NCBI RefSeq assembly: GCF_900302465.1
Contig: NZ_OMOR01000001.1
Span: forward strand, 1,922,001-1,986,000
Direction of reading: 5' to 3'
From: Ascidiaceihabitans donghaensis
Lineage (GTDB): Bacteria > Pseudomonadota > Alphaproteobacteria > Rhodobacterales > Rhodobacteraceae
DNA: 64,000 nucleotides
Shown one piece after another: positions 35,908-45,654 of this stretch. Position numbers and translations under genes: made by a program. The notes beneath the pieces are model-generated. The model did no database searches and was not told where the DNA came from. It saw nothing but the letters and a program-made list of their open reading frames with translations. Position 1 is the stretch's first letter. Every line of letters begins with the position of its first letter.

Positions 35908-38328
35908 TTATGATCCGCGCATGCGCACGCCATCCGCATCAAACAGCGGTTGCGTCACAACATGTGCGTCGCGCATCTGGCCAAGTATTTCAATCTGAAC
36001 AGCAAGCCCGTCCGCGACATCCGCAGTGGGTAAAAAGCCCAACGCGATGGATTTCTGCGCATGATGCGAATAGCCGCCAGACGTACAAAAGCCAACGACT
36101 TTGCCATTCAACCAAACCGGCTCATAGCCTTGAACATCTGCATCCAAAGCGTCGACTTCAAAGGCCACCAACTGGCGCATCGCACCCTGTGCCTTTTCCG
36201 CTTCACAGGCGGCGCGGCCAATGAAGTCGGTGTTCTTTTTATAGCTGATAAAGCGGTCCATACCCGTCTCTAACGCCGTATAGTCTGGCGAAAATTCAGA
36301 CAACCAAGACCCAAAGAATTTATCAAGCCTCAACGACATCATGGCGCGCATCCCGAAGGGCACCATGGCGTGGTCCTGTCCTGCGGCCCACAGGGTGTTC
36401 CACAGGTTGCGTTGGCCCATAGGATCGCAATAAATTTCAAAGCCCAAGTCACCGGTGTAGCTGACGCGCTGCACAATGCAGTCTGTCATTCCGACAGTCA
36501 TATGCGCCACATCCATGAATTTCATCGTGGACACATCTGTGCGGGTACAGGCCTGCAAAACATCACGTGCCTTCGGGCCTGCGATCTGGAAGCCGTTTCG
36601 TTTATCGCTTATATTCTCTATGCTTACGCCGTTTTCCTCATGTTTTTTGAACCAGCGCCAATGGTTGGCTTGCGCCCCGTAGGATGCCGTCAGCTGGAAG
36701 CTGTCTTCGGACAGGCAGGACACAGTAAAATCGCCAATCAGCTTGCCTTTGTAAGACAGCATAGGCGTCAGGCTGAGGCGTCCGGGTTTTGGCATACGGC
36801 CGGCCATAATCTTGTCCAACCATGCCCGCGCATTTGGGCCTTTGACGCTGTATTTGCCAAAATTGTGCACCTCGTTGATGCCTACACTTTGTCGAACACC
36901 GCGAACCTCGCGGGCGGTTGCATCAAATGCGTCCGAGCGGCGAAAGGACGGGGTTTCATAGGCAGGCTCGTCACCTTGTGCGAAGTAATTGACAACTTCC
37001 AACCCGTATTGCTGTCCCCAAACCGCGCCCATTTTCGTGAAGATATCATACATGGGTGTGGTGCGATTGGGCCGTGCGGCGGGCAGTTCTTCATTGGGAT
37101 AAGATACACTGAAGCGTTTTTGGTAGTTTTCGATGACCTTTGGCAAGGTGTAGCCCGGCGAAATCCAATCTCCGAACCGTGCCACATCCATGGCAGTGAC
37201 ATCGCGTTCCGGTTCGCCTTCGATCATCCATTGCGCCAGCATCAATCCCACGCCACCGCCTTGCGAAAAGCCTGCCATAACGCCACACGCGGACCAATAG
37301 TTGCGCACGCCGGGGACAGGGCCGACCAAAGGATTACCGTCAGGGGCAAATGTGAATGGCCCATGGATCACGTTTTTCACGCCTGCACGTTCCAGATCGG
37401 GAAAGCGTTTGTAGGCGAAATCAATGCTGTCTTCGATCTTGTCAAAGTCGTTGTCCAAAAGATCCTGCCCAAAGGACCACGACGTGCCGTCAACGGCCCA
37501 TGGACGGCATTTTTGTTCGTAAAAACCGATGCATAGCCCTTTGCCTTCTTGACGCAGATAGCTTTCGCCGGCGGGGTCCATGACATGGGGGTGCTCATGC
37601 CCGTCTTTCATCATGTCGACAATCATGGGCACATCTTCGGTCACAAGATACTGGTGCTCCATTGGGTGGAGAGGGAAATAGATACCTGCCATAGCGCCCA
37701 CTTCACGCGCCCACAAACCGCCGGCATTGACCACATGTTCGGCGTGGATTGTGCCTTTGTCCGTGACCACATCCCATGTGCCATCAGGGCGCTGGTTGGT
37801 TTCTTGCACCATTGTGTGCGTGTGGATCGTGGCCCCGCCCATACGCGCGGCCTTTGCATAGGCGTGGGTTGTGCCGGATGGGTCAAGGTGGCCATCCAAA
37901 GGGTCGTAAAGCGCGCCGATGATGCCATCCAGATTGGTCACAGGGGCGATCTTGGCGATCTCTTCCGGGGTGACGATTTCCGTCTCAAGACCCATAAAGC
38001 GGTGTTTGGCACGTTCCGCCAACAGCATGTCGAAGCGGTCTTGATTGTCGGCCAAGGTTACGCCGCCGACGTGGTGCAGGCCGCACGACATGCCGGTTAT
38101 TTCTTCCAGCTCTTTGTAAAGTTTGATGGTATACCCTTGAAGGGCCGCCATGTTGGTGTCGCCGTTCAAGGTGTGAAACCCGCCCGCCGCATGCCATGTG
38201 GATCCAGATGTCAATTCGGACCGTTCCAAAAGCATCACATCAGACCATCCCAATTTGGTCAGGTGATACAACACAGACGCGCCAACGACGCCGCCTCCGA
38301 TAATGGCAACACGGGTTGTGGTTTGCAT
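35908..38328 (-). CDS. Dimethylglycine/sarcosine dehydrogenase-like FAD and folate protein (A)
   Basis: An 806-residue protein with an N-terminal FAD-binding DAO domain (AIIGGGVVGASVLYHLTKLGW, then SGSTWHAAGG with the histidine that carries FAD covalently in DMGDH/SARDH), a middle FAO-M domain, and C-terminal aminomethyltransferase (GCV_T) domains for tetrahydrofolate (VQRVSYTGDLGFEIYCDP, ALETGMDRFI). It should oxidatively demethylate an N-methylated amine. ATG at 38328 is preceded by AGGAG at 7 bases. A second paralog lies at 39841. The exact substrate (dimethylglycine, sarcosine or another methylamine) cannot be read from sequence. Confidence 0.88.
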   Translation of the reverse strand: MQTTTRVAIIGGGVVGASVLYHLTKLGWSDVMLLERSELTSGSTWHAAGGFHTLNGDTNMAALQGYTIKLYKELEEITGMSCGLHHVGGVTLADNQDRFDMLLAERAKHRFMGLETEIVTPEEIAKIAPVTNLDGIIGALYDPLDGHLDPSGTTHAYAKAARMGGATIHTHTMVQETNQRPDGTWDVVTDKGTIHAEHVVNAGGLWAREVGAMAGIYFPLHPMEHQYLVTEDVPMIVDMMKDGHEHPHVMDPAGESYLRQEGKGLCIGFYEQKCRPWAVDGTSWSFGQDLLDNDFDKIEDSIDFAYKRFPDLERAGVKNVIHGPFTFAPDGNPLVGPVPGVRNYWSACGVMAGFSQGGGVGLMLAQWMIEGEPERDVTAMDVARFGDWISPGYTLPKVIENYQKRFSVSYPNEELPAARPNRTTPMYDIFTKMGAVWGQQYGLEVVNYFAQGDEPAYETPSFRRSDAFDATAREVRGVRQSVGINEVHNFGKYSVKGPNARAWLDKIMAGRMPKPGRLSLTPMLSYKGKLIGDFTVSCLSEDSFQLTASYGAQANHWRWFKKHEENGVSIENISDKRNGFQIAGPKARDVLQACTRTDVSTMKFMDVAHMTVGMTDCIVQRVSYTGDLGFEIYCDPMGQRNLWNTLWAAGQDHAMVPFGMRAMMSLRLDKFFGSWLSEFSPDYTALETGMDRFISYKKNTDFIGRAACEAEKAQGAMRQLVAFEVDALDADVQGYEPVWLNGKVVGFCTSGGYSHHAQKSIALGFLPTADVADGLAVQIEILGQMRDAHVVTQPLFDADGVRMRGS

Positions 38329-38439
38329 GGGTAGGCTCCTTTGTGGTCTGGGTACAGAATAGCCACAGCGCAACGGCTGCATAGCGTAGTGGCGACAAAA
38401 AGTGTCGTATTTGTTATGTGGAACCAAAAGGACATAAAG

Positions 38440-39705
38440 GTGTTAAAAGATATGAACCGGCTGAATTCCATCACACGCGTCCTGAAAGAATACCTGCGCA
38501 AGCTATGGACCCGGGTCTTGATCGTTGGTCTTTTGTCACTGGTCGCCTTGGGCATCGCGACGTTGATTGAAAGCATTTTGCCGGAAGGGGTCAATGGCCG
38601 TTTGCAAGGCGCCGCCGTTGACAGGCTGTTGCAGATCATTGCCAACGCCATGCTTGCTGTAACCACGTTTTCACTGACCGTTATGGTGACAGTGCATCGC
38701 AATACGTCGTCCCAATTCACGCCACGTGCGCATTTGCTGATCATGGAAGATTCCGTGACACAAAACACGCTTGCGGCGTTTATCGGCACGTATGTGTATG
38801 CGCTTGTTGCGATTGTTCTGCGTGAAACAGGCGTGTTTGGCGATGAAAAGGCAATGGTGCTGTTCTGGATGACGGCCTTGGTCCTGTGTTTTGTCGTTTG
38901 GTCCCTGGTGCGTTGGGTTCTGCATTTGCAGACGTTTGGCAGTTTGCTGGACACCACACGCCACGTCGAAGACGTGACCCGTACACGGTTTCGCGAACGT
39001 CTGGACCGCCCCTGTCTGGGGGCCAATCCTTTGACGCAGGACGTGCCACAAGGGGCCGTTGCACTGACTGCCGCCCAAAGCGGCTTTGTGCGCGGCATTG
39101 TGCCCGAAATCATGCAAAACCTGTCGCAGGATCACGATGTTCAGGTCTATGTGACGGCCCGTCTGGGTGATTTCGTGTTCTTGAACGCCCCACTGGCATG
39201 GGTCGACGGTGAAATGGACGACGATTTGGCACAGGATTTGCAGGCCTGCATCAATGTCGGGGATGTGCGCAGTTATGACCAAGACCCCCGACTGGGCATG
39301 ATCGCGATGAGCGAAATAGGCACCAAAGCCTTGTCGCCGGGCATCAACGATCCGGGAACCGCAATTGACGTGATTTCGCGCATCGGACGGGTTCTGTCGA
39401 ATTACAAGGATGAGGCTGAAACAGGGCAATCGCCGGAGTTCGACCGCCTTTATGTGCCTCCGATGGATCCTGATTTGTTGTTGCAAGACGCATTCTCTGC
39501 GATCGGGCGCGATGGCGCCCACATCGTCGAAGTGCAAGAGATGCTGCAAGAGGTCCTTGGGGGGCTTATGGATCATCCGGACGCGGGATTGTGTCGCGCT
39601 GCAAAACGCGTCGCAAAAGAGTTGTTTGAACGGGCCGGGACGCAGATGACGCATTCCCCTGATTTGGACAGGTTGAAACGGGCGGTGCATAGGGGCGTGC
39701 TGTAG
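38440..39705 (+). CDS. DUF2254-family membrane protein
   Basis: A 421-residue membrane protein with about four hydrophobic segments in the first 190 residues (near 18-40, 65-85, 115-135 and 145-165), including the conserved HRNTSSQFTPRAH loop, and a large soluble C-terminus with KALSPGINDPGTAIDVI, a hallmark of DUF2254. Function unknown. GTG at 38440 has AAGGA 7 bases upstream; ATG at 38452 is nearly as good. It lies between the two flavoprotein genes; a link to them is only positional. Confidence 0.85.
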   Translation: MLKDMNRLNSITRVLKEYLRKLWTRVLIVGLLSLVALGIATLIESILPEGVNGRLQGAAVDRLLQIIANAMLAVTTFSLTVMVTVHRNTSSQFTPRAHLLIMEDSVTQNTLAAFIGTYVYALVAIVLRETGVFGDEKAMVLFWMTALVLCFVVWSLVRWVLHLQTFGSLLDTTRHVEDVTRTRFRERLDRPCLGANPLTQDVPQGAVALTAAQSGFVRGIVPEIMQNLSQDHDVQVYVTARLGDFVFLNAPLAWVDGEMDDDLAQDLQACINVGDVRSYDQDPRLGMIAMSEIGTKALSPGINDPGTAIDVISRIGRVLSNYKDEAETGQSPEFDRLYVPPMDPDLLLQDAFSAIGRDGAHIVEVQEMLQEVLGGLMDHPDAGLCRAAKRVAKELFERAGTQMTHSPDLDRLKRAVHRGVL

Positions 39706-39840
39706 GGGGGGAGTGCTGTAGGCCAAGCTCTTTTTGGTGCGATTTGCTTGCCAGCGACGTGACATGTCGCAACTGCGCTACTGTGCCAATGCCACCCGGC
39801 GCAAGTTGGTCGAAAGTTAAGCAAACCTAAGGCTCGTTTC

Positions 39841-42276
39841 ATGCGCACTCATGCACAGGCAGTTGTTATCGGGGGCGGCGTGATTGGCTGTTCCATCTTG
39901 TACCACCTCACAAAACTTGGGTGGACAGATGTCGTTCTTATCGAGCGCGACGAACTTACGTCAGGATCAACGTGGCACGCAGCCGCCAATATTCACGGAC
40001 TGCACGACAGCACAAATATCAGCCGTATCCAGCACTATACAATGGGGCTGTACAAAGAACTGGAACAGGAAACAGGGCAGGGATGCGGTGTCTTCCAGCC
40101 CGGATCGCTTTATCTGGCACAAACCGAGGCCCGTGAACATCAGCTGCGTTTGCAAGCGGCCAAGGCCAAATTGTATGGCATGAACTTTCATGAAGTCGAC
40201 CGCGCAGAGGCCGAACGCCTGAATCCCTTGGTCGATTACGATGGCATCCGCTGCATTATGTGGGAACCTGATGGTGGCAATGTGGATCCATCAGGAGTGA
40301 CGCAGGCCTATGCGACAGGGGCGCGTCAAAACGGGGCCGAGATTATGCGCTTCAACCCGGTCCTCGCCACCGAGGCACAACCCGATGGCACATGGATTGT
40401 GGAAACCGAAAAGGGTGATATCCGAACCCCTTGGGTGATCAACGCCGCCGGGCTGTGGGGGCGTGAAGTTGCGGCGCTGGCGGGTATAGAATTGCCGCTG
40501 CAACCAACAGAACACCAGTATTTTGTTACTGAAACAATTCCCGAAATAAACGCGATGGATCGGCGGTTGCCTTCGGTTGCGGACCGCGACGGTGAATATT
40601 ATCTGCGCCAAGAGGGGCAAGGATTGTTGGTGGGTGCCTATGAAAAGGACATGCGGTTTTGGGCGGAAGGCGGGACGCCACTGGATTTTGCCCATGACCT
40701 TTTCGACGATGATCTGGAACGTATCGAAGACAACATGATGCGTGCCATCGAACGCGTTCCGGTCGTTGGGACCGCGGGCATCAAACGCGTCATAAATGGT
40801 CCGATGATCTGGTCGCCGGATTCCAATGTCTTGCTGGGACCTGTTCCCGAGAAAAAAGGGTATTTCTGCTGTAACGGCATCATTCCGGGCTTTTCGCAGT
40901 CGGGGGGCATGGGGTTGATGGTGGCCCAATGGATCATCGAAGGCGAAATGCAATACGACATGTTTCCATGGGATATGGCGCGGTTCGGGGCGTGGGCCAC
41001 GCAAGGGGCGGCCGGCAAGACCTTTACGAAGGAACGTGTACGGGACCAATACGCAAACCGTTTCAAAATTCACTTCCCCAATGAAGAACGGGGCGCAGGC
41101 CGCGCTGTGCGCACGCGTCCTGTTCATGATTTGCAGCTGGAAATGGGCGCGGTTATGGGGCTGAACTATGGGTGGGAGCACCCACTATGGTATGCCGACA
41201 CGCCGGGGGCTTCGGACACTGACGGGTTCACGCGCCAAAACTGGTGGGACCCTGTTGGCGCGGAATGCAAAATGTTGCGGGACCGTGCTGGCATCATCGA
41301 CATCTCGAACTTCGCCAAATACCGGTGCAAGGGGCCAGACGCCGAGACGTGGTTGAACGCTGTTTTTGCCAATGTGATGCCGAAAGCGATTGGACGGTCC
41401 TGTCTGACACCGCTGATCGGAGTGCGGGGTGGAATTGCAGGCGATTTCACCGTCACGCGACTGGCCGAAGACGAATTCTGGATCATCGGATCGGGTATGG
41501 CCGAACGCTATCACGCACGTTTCTTTAATGCAGTGCCGTGCCCGGAAGGCACGGTGTTTGAAAGCCTCACGGACAGTGTTTGCGGGTTCAATGTTGCCGG
41601 ACCGGACAGCCGCAAGCTGTTGCAAAGGCTGACCAATACATCGCTAGAGACAGAAGATTTTCCATTCATGCGCTCGCAACGCATTGAACTTGCCGGTGTT
41701 GATGTCTTGGCGCTGCGTGTCTCTTTTACCGGCGATCTGGGGTGGGAACTGCACTGCGCCGAGGCGGATCAACTGCGCCTTTACACGGCGTTGTTGGATG
41801 CGGGCAAAGCCTTTGACGCGGGACCTGTGGGCGGGCGGGCATTGATGTCTTTGCGCGTTGAAAAAGGGTACGGGTCATGGGGACGCGAGTATTCGCCAGA
41901 GTATTGGCCACAAGAGGTCGGGTTGGACCGGTTGTGCAAGATGAACAAGGAGTTTCTAAACAAAGCAGCCGTTGCTGATGTGTTGAAAAACGAGATGCGC
42001 GAACGGCTGGTCTTGTTGCATCTGGATGGGGCTGAGACGGACGCTTCAAACGCCGACGCGACTGGAGGAGAGCCGATTTTCAAAGACGGGCAAGGAGTCG
42101 GGCGTGTGACGTCTGGTGCATATGGATACTCTGTCGGGATGAGCTTGGCCTTGGGTTACGTCAAAGGCGTGGAAAATGGGGACATAGTCGATGTTATGGT
42201 GCTTGGACTGCCACACAAAGCACGCGTTCTAGCGGAACCGCCGTTCGATCCTAAAGGGCAAAAACTGCGCGCATAA
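39841..42276 (+). CDS. Dimethylglycine/sarcosine dehydrogenase-like FAD and folate protein (B)
   Basis: An 811-residue paralog of the protein encoded at 35908-38328: same DAO domain start (AVVIGGGVIGCSILYHLTKLGW), the same STWHAA covalent-flavin motif, GLWGREVAALAGIELPL in the middle and C-terminal GCV_T domains (LRVSFTGDLGWELHCAEADQ, LMSLRVEKGYGSWGREYSPE). Expected to demethylate an N-methyl compound with transfer to folate. The two copies differ at many positions, so they probably act on different substrates. TAAGG lies about 9 bases upstream of the ATG. Confidence 0.88.
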   Translation: MRTHAQAVVIGGGVIGCSILYHLTKLGWTDVVLIERDELTSGSTWHAAANIHGLHDSTNISRIQHYTMGLYKELEQETGQGCGVFQPGSLYLAQTEAREHQLRLQAAKAKLYGMNFHEVDRAEAERLNPLVDYDGIRCIMWEPDGGNVDPSGVTQAYATGARQNGAEIMRFNPVLATEAQPDGTWIVETEKGDIRTPWVINAAGLWGREVAALAGIELPLQPTEHQYFVTETIPEINAMDRRLPSVADRDGEYYLRQEGQGLLVGAYEKDMRFWAEGGTPLDFAHDLFDDDLERIEDNMMRAIERVPVVGTAGIKRVINGPMIWSPDSNVLLGPVPEKKGYFCCNGIIPGFSQSGGMGLMVAQWIIEGEMQYDMFPWDMARFGAWATQGAAGKTFTKERVRDQYANRFKIHFPNEERGAGRAVRTRPVHDLQLEMGAVMGLNYGWEHPLWYADTPGASDTDGFTRQNWWDPVGAECKMLRDRAGIIDISNFAKYRCKGPDAETWLNAVFANVMPKAIGRSCLTPLIGVRGGIAGDFTVTRLAEDEFWIIGSGMAERYHARFFNAVPCPEGTVFESLTDSVCGFNVAGPDSRKLLQRLTNTSLETEDFPFMRSQRIELAGVDVLALRVSFTGDLGWELHCAEADQLRLYTALLDAGKAFDAGPVGGRALMSLRVEKGYGSWGREYSPEYWPQEVGLDRLCKMNKEFLNKAAVADVLKNEMRERLVLLHLDGAETDASNADATGGEPIFKDGQGVGRVTSGAYGYSVGMSLALGYVKGVENGDIVDVMVLGLPHKARVLAEPPFDPKGQKLRA

Positions 42277-42304
42277 GGTCTATTGGGTCGTATGCGTCGT
42301 ACGC

Positions 42305-43321
42305 TTACGTATCAGAAAGCGGATCGGAAATATGTCCCTTGCCAAAGCGATACCGTGTTGCCGCGTTAACGCTTCTGCCGGTTCTGTCGGGTTTTGGTGG
42401 GGTCAAAGAGGCATCCAAGGCCGCTTTGACCTCAGCTTTCTCCAATGGTTCCGTGAACAACAGGGCGACGCGAGATGTCGCCTGATCAATCGTTTTCGCG
42501 GCCATCTCTTGGCCCGCAATTGTTATGTCGCAAAACATCCCAGCATCAAGACCCTCGATTGATGCTGCATCTTCGTCATTGTCCGGTTCAAATCGCGCCC
42601 CATTGACCCCGATAAGCAATACGTGTCCTGAAACGTCTTGTGCAGCTACACTCAGCCTTGCGGGGATTTTACAATAATGCCGCATCAAGCGTCCGGATGT
42701 TTTCAAAATCAGCGCATAATGCAAGCCGGTGACACAAAAAACGCACAACCCCCACAACCCAATCAAAAGCCGTCCCCAGCTTTGGTCTGACTGAGAGGGT
42801 TGGTTTGTCGTGCCAAGACCAACACCTAGCGTCGCGTGATCGCTGTCTGACGCAATGGTCGGTATGTCGCCTGGAAACAGGTCTTCCAATGTTGCCGCAT
42901 CGGCGTCATGGCACAGGGTCTGATAGGTGCGAAAAGCGGCGCTGCGGGTTGTTATGAATGCATCGGACTGCATATAGGCTTGTGCTTTTGCAGGGCTGCT
43001 TGAGGCCGCCACGCGATTGATAAACTGCATATTTTGCAAAAAGACAGTAACCGTAGATTGCGCATTACTATGGTCTGCATCACCAAGTCGCGCCGTCGTC
43101 ACGTCCAGTGCCAATGCCCCAAGCAATGCGTTGGATTGCGCAAAAATGTCTGCCGCATCATCGTCGCTGTCTGCCATTTGTAGTGACAATCGCAAAAGTG
43201 TTCCAAATTCAGGGATGACATCACAATGGGCGCGCAACGCACTGGGCCAGCTCAGCACCAGCGCCAGCATCGGCAGCAGTGACGCCGCGGTCGCAAATTT
43301 CTTACGGATCAAGCTGCGCAT
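42305..43321 (-). CDS. Exported membrane-anchored protein with a possible PilZ-like C-terminus
   Basis: A 338-residue protein with a signal peptide (about 1-31, ending SALRA), a periplasmic helical stretch to about 180, one membrane helix (LLIGLWGLCVFCVTGLHYALIL) and a cytoplasmic tail in which RHYCKIPARLSVAAQDVSG and LIGVNGARFE loosely resemble the RxxxR and GxNG motifs of PilZ, a cyclic-di-GMP-binding domain. Topology would join a periplasmic input region to a nucleotide-sensing tail. The PilZ suggestion is tentative; the arginine spacing is imperfect. Confidence 0.45.
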   Translation of the reverse strand: MRSLIRKKFATAASLLPMLALVLSWPSALRAHCDVIPEFGTLLRLSLQMADSDDDAADIFAQSNALLGALALDVTTARLGDADHSNAQSTVTVFLQNMQFINRVAASSSPAKAQAYMQSDAFITTRSAAFRTYQTLCHDADAATLEDLFPGDIPTIASDSDHATLGVGLGTTNQPSQSDQSWGRLLIGLWGLCVFCVTGLHYALILKTSGRLMRHYCKIPARLSVAAQDVSGHVLLIGVNGARFEPDNDEDAASIEGLDAGMFCDITIAGQEMAAKTIDQATSRVALLFTEPLEKAEVKAALDASLTPPKPDRTGRSVNAATRYRFGKGHISDPLSDT

Positions 43322-43401
43322 ACAAATCCCGTTGTCGAATAGGGTTTGTTAGCGCGGATGCGTAAATATCACCCTAATTGGTCAAATGGCAGCCTGCAGC
43401 A

Positions 43402-44769
43402 TCAATGTACCAACGGACGAATACGCAAACCCGTGATCCTGTTGCCTTCGCGGGCTATGACTTCGAAACGAAACCCGTGGAATGAAAAAACCTGACCGGC
43501 AGTGGGGATCATTTGTGCCTCGTGGATCACCAGCCCTGCGACGGTGTTGGCTTCGTCATCAGGCAGGTTCCATTCCGTTGCCCGGTTCAAATCGCGGATC
43601 GTCATTGCCCCATCCACCATGAACTGGCCATCTTCGCCCGTCACAACAGGATGGTCGCCATCCGGGTCGAATTCATCAGTAATTTCGCCCACGATTTCTT
43701 CCAGAATGTCTTCTAGAGTAATCAGCCCCTGCAAACTGCCATATTCATCGACAACCAGTGCAAAATGGGTGTGTTTGCGCAAGAACTGACGCATCTGATC
43801 GTCCAGCGTGGTGGTTTCGGGGACAAAGTATGGCTCCATCGCCACGTCCACCACATTGAAGCTTTTCAGGGCGGTGGCGTCGCCATCGGGGCCACCAATG
43901 ATTTTGTACATGGCGCGCAACAGGTCTTTGGCGTGGATCACGCCAATGATGTTTTCGGAATCGTCTTTGAACACGGGCAGGCGCGTGTGATTGGATTGTA
44001 GGCACTGTTCCAGAATGGCTTCGGGGCCGTCGTCGATATTGACCATCTCAATGTCAGAGCGGTGCAACATGATTTCCTCTACCACCCGGTCGCCCAAATC
44101 CAACGCACCCAAGATGCGGTCGCGGTCTTCTTTTTCTACAACGCCTTCGGAATGGCCCAATTGCAAGGCGCCCGCGATTTCTTCGCGCACTGCCAGAATG
44201 TTGCTGTCGGGGTCAATTTTCACACCAAACACGCCAAGCACGCCACGCACAAAAAAGCGCACGGCCGCCACGATAGGCGAAAAGATGAACACGATCAGGG
44301 CAATGGGCGCCGACACAAACGAAGCGGCTTTTTCAGAATTCGTGATGGCGTATGTCTTGGGCAAAACTTCGGCGAATACCAAAACCAACGCTGTCATAAC
44401 AAGTGTTGCCAAAGCAACGCCACTTTCGCCAAAGGCGCGTGTGAAGATGGCCGTCGCCAGTGATGTTGCCAGAATGTTAACGATGTTGTTGCCCAATAAA
44501 ACGGAGCCGATCAGGCGTTCATTGTCTTCTGTGATCCGCAAGGCCCGTGCTGCTCCGCGTGATCCTTTGTCTGCCTGCGATCGCAACTTCCCGCGTGACG
44601 CCGCAGTCAAGGCCGTTTCAGACCCGGAAAAGAACCCTGACATCACCAGCAGCATCAATATCACCGCGCACGTCACCCAAAAGGCCGCATCCAATGCTGA
44701 TGCCGCCCCCAATATCTGGGCTGCTTCAAGCGAATTTGTGACTTGAATTGTGGTAGAAGGTTCGTCCAT
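43402..44769 (-). CDS. HlyC/CorC family CNNM-type protein
   Basis: A 455-residue protein: N-terminal DUF21/CNNM membrane domain with about four helices (MLLVMSGFFSGSETALTAAS, then GNNIVNILATSLA), followed by a pair of CBS domains (HTRLPVFKDDSENIIGVIHA, then FALVVDEYGSLQGLITLEDI) and a C-terminal CorC_HlyC/transporter-associated domain. Family members are linked to magnesium or cobalt efflux. The frame extends to 44865, but family proteins begin near MDEP, so ATG at 44769 is used. Divergent from the phosphoesterase gene. Confidence 0.92.
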   Translation of the reverse strand: MDEPSTTIQVTNSLEAAQILGAASALDAAFWVTCAVILMLLVMSGFFSGSETALTAASRGKLRSQADKGSRGAARALRITEDNERLIGSVLLGNNIVNILATSLATAIFTRAFGESGVALATLVMTALVLVFAEVLPKTYAITNSEKAASFVSAPIALIVFIFSPIVAAVRFFVRGVLGVFGVKIDPDSNILAVREEIAGALQLGHSEGVVEKEDRDRILGALDLGDRVVEEIMLHRSDIEMVNIDDGPEAILEQCLQSNHTRLPVFKDDSENIIGVIHAKDLLRAMYKIIGGPDGDATALKSFNVVDVAMEPYFVPETTTLDDQMRQFLRKHTHFALVVDEYGSLQGLITLEDILEEIVGEITDEFDPDGDHPVVTGEDGQFMVDGAMTIRDLNRATEWNLPDDEANTVAGLVIHEAQMIPTAGQVFSFHGFRFEVIAREGNRITGLRIRPLVH

Positions 44770-44850
44770 TTTAACGTGTATCCTATAGTTGATTTGGTTA
44801 TGGGGTGGCAAAGCGGCGCAATCAAGGCCCGCACGACAAAGGATTGCGGC

Positions 44851-45654
44851 ATGCGACATCATCACCTCGGCACACTTGACGGTTCTGTTTTGGTTTTTGG
44901 TGGTCCGTATTCAAATGCACACGCGACTCTTGCTTTGTTTGAAGAGGCCGCAAAACGCAAAATCAAACCGTCCCATCTGATTTGCACAGGGGATACCGTG
45001 GCGTATTGCGGTGACCCCGCATTGACTGTGGACATGGTGCGTCAGGCGGGATGTGCTGTGGTGGCTGGAAACTGTGAAATCCAGTTGGCCAAAGGGGAAG
45101 CCGAATGCGGATGCGGTTTTGAACAAGGCACTGCCTGCGATATTGCGTCCTTGTTCTGGTTTGCGTTTGCCAAAGAACAATTGAGCCAAAAAGACATTGA
45201 TTGGATGGCAGAGCTTCCCGATGTCATCACCTTTGACCATCAGGGGGAACGCTATGCGGTGCTGCATGGTGGCGCCACGGACGTGGCACGCTTCATCTGG
45301 CGTGTGTCGCCCATGGAAGAATTTGAAAACGAATGGGCTGCGTTGACCAATGCCATCGGGCGGGTCAACCATGTGATTGTAGGGCATTCGGGTCTGCCGT
45401 TCATCAAAGAGACGCCGTTTGGGCGATGGATCAATGCCGGTGCGATCGGCATGCCTGCCCACGACGGGCGTTCATATACACATTTTATGGTGCTGGAAAA
45501 AGGCGCTGTGCAGATGAGCCGGTTGCCCTATGACGTGAAAGGCGCACAAGGGGTCATGGAAAACGCAGGTCTGATGCAGGGGTATGATATTGCCTTGGAA
45601 ACGGGCTATTGGCCATCAGAAGACATTTTGCCACCTGCTTTACGCCGCCGCTGA
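44851..45654 (+). CDS. Calcineurin-like metallophosphoesterase
   Basis: A 267-residue protein of the YfcE/DUF2437-like phosphodiesterase type. Metal-site segments are VLVFGGPYSNAHAT (the usual D-x-H is GPYSNAH here), ICTGDTVAYCGDP, VAGNCE, VLHGGATD and VIVGHSGLPF, then INAGAIGMP. The first metal ligand (DIHGN) is altered to GPYSN, so activity or metal content may differ from the type enzymes. ATG at 44851 has AAAGGA 7 bases upstream. The 3' end overlaps the convergent xerD gene by 49 bases. Confidence 0.78.
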   Translation: MRHHHLGTLDGSVLVFGGPYSNAHATLALFEEAAKRKIKPSHLICTGDTVAYCGDPALTVDMVRQAGCAVVAGNCEIQLAKGEAECGCGFEQGTACDIASLFWFAFAKEQLSQKDIDWMAELPDVITFDHQGERYAVLHGGATDVARFIWRVSPMEEFENEWAALTNAIGRVNHVIVGHSGLPFIKETPFGRWINAGAIGMPAHDGRSYTHFMVLEKGAVQMSRLPYDVKGAQGVMENAGLMQGYDIALETGYWPSEDILPPALRRR

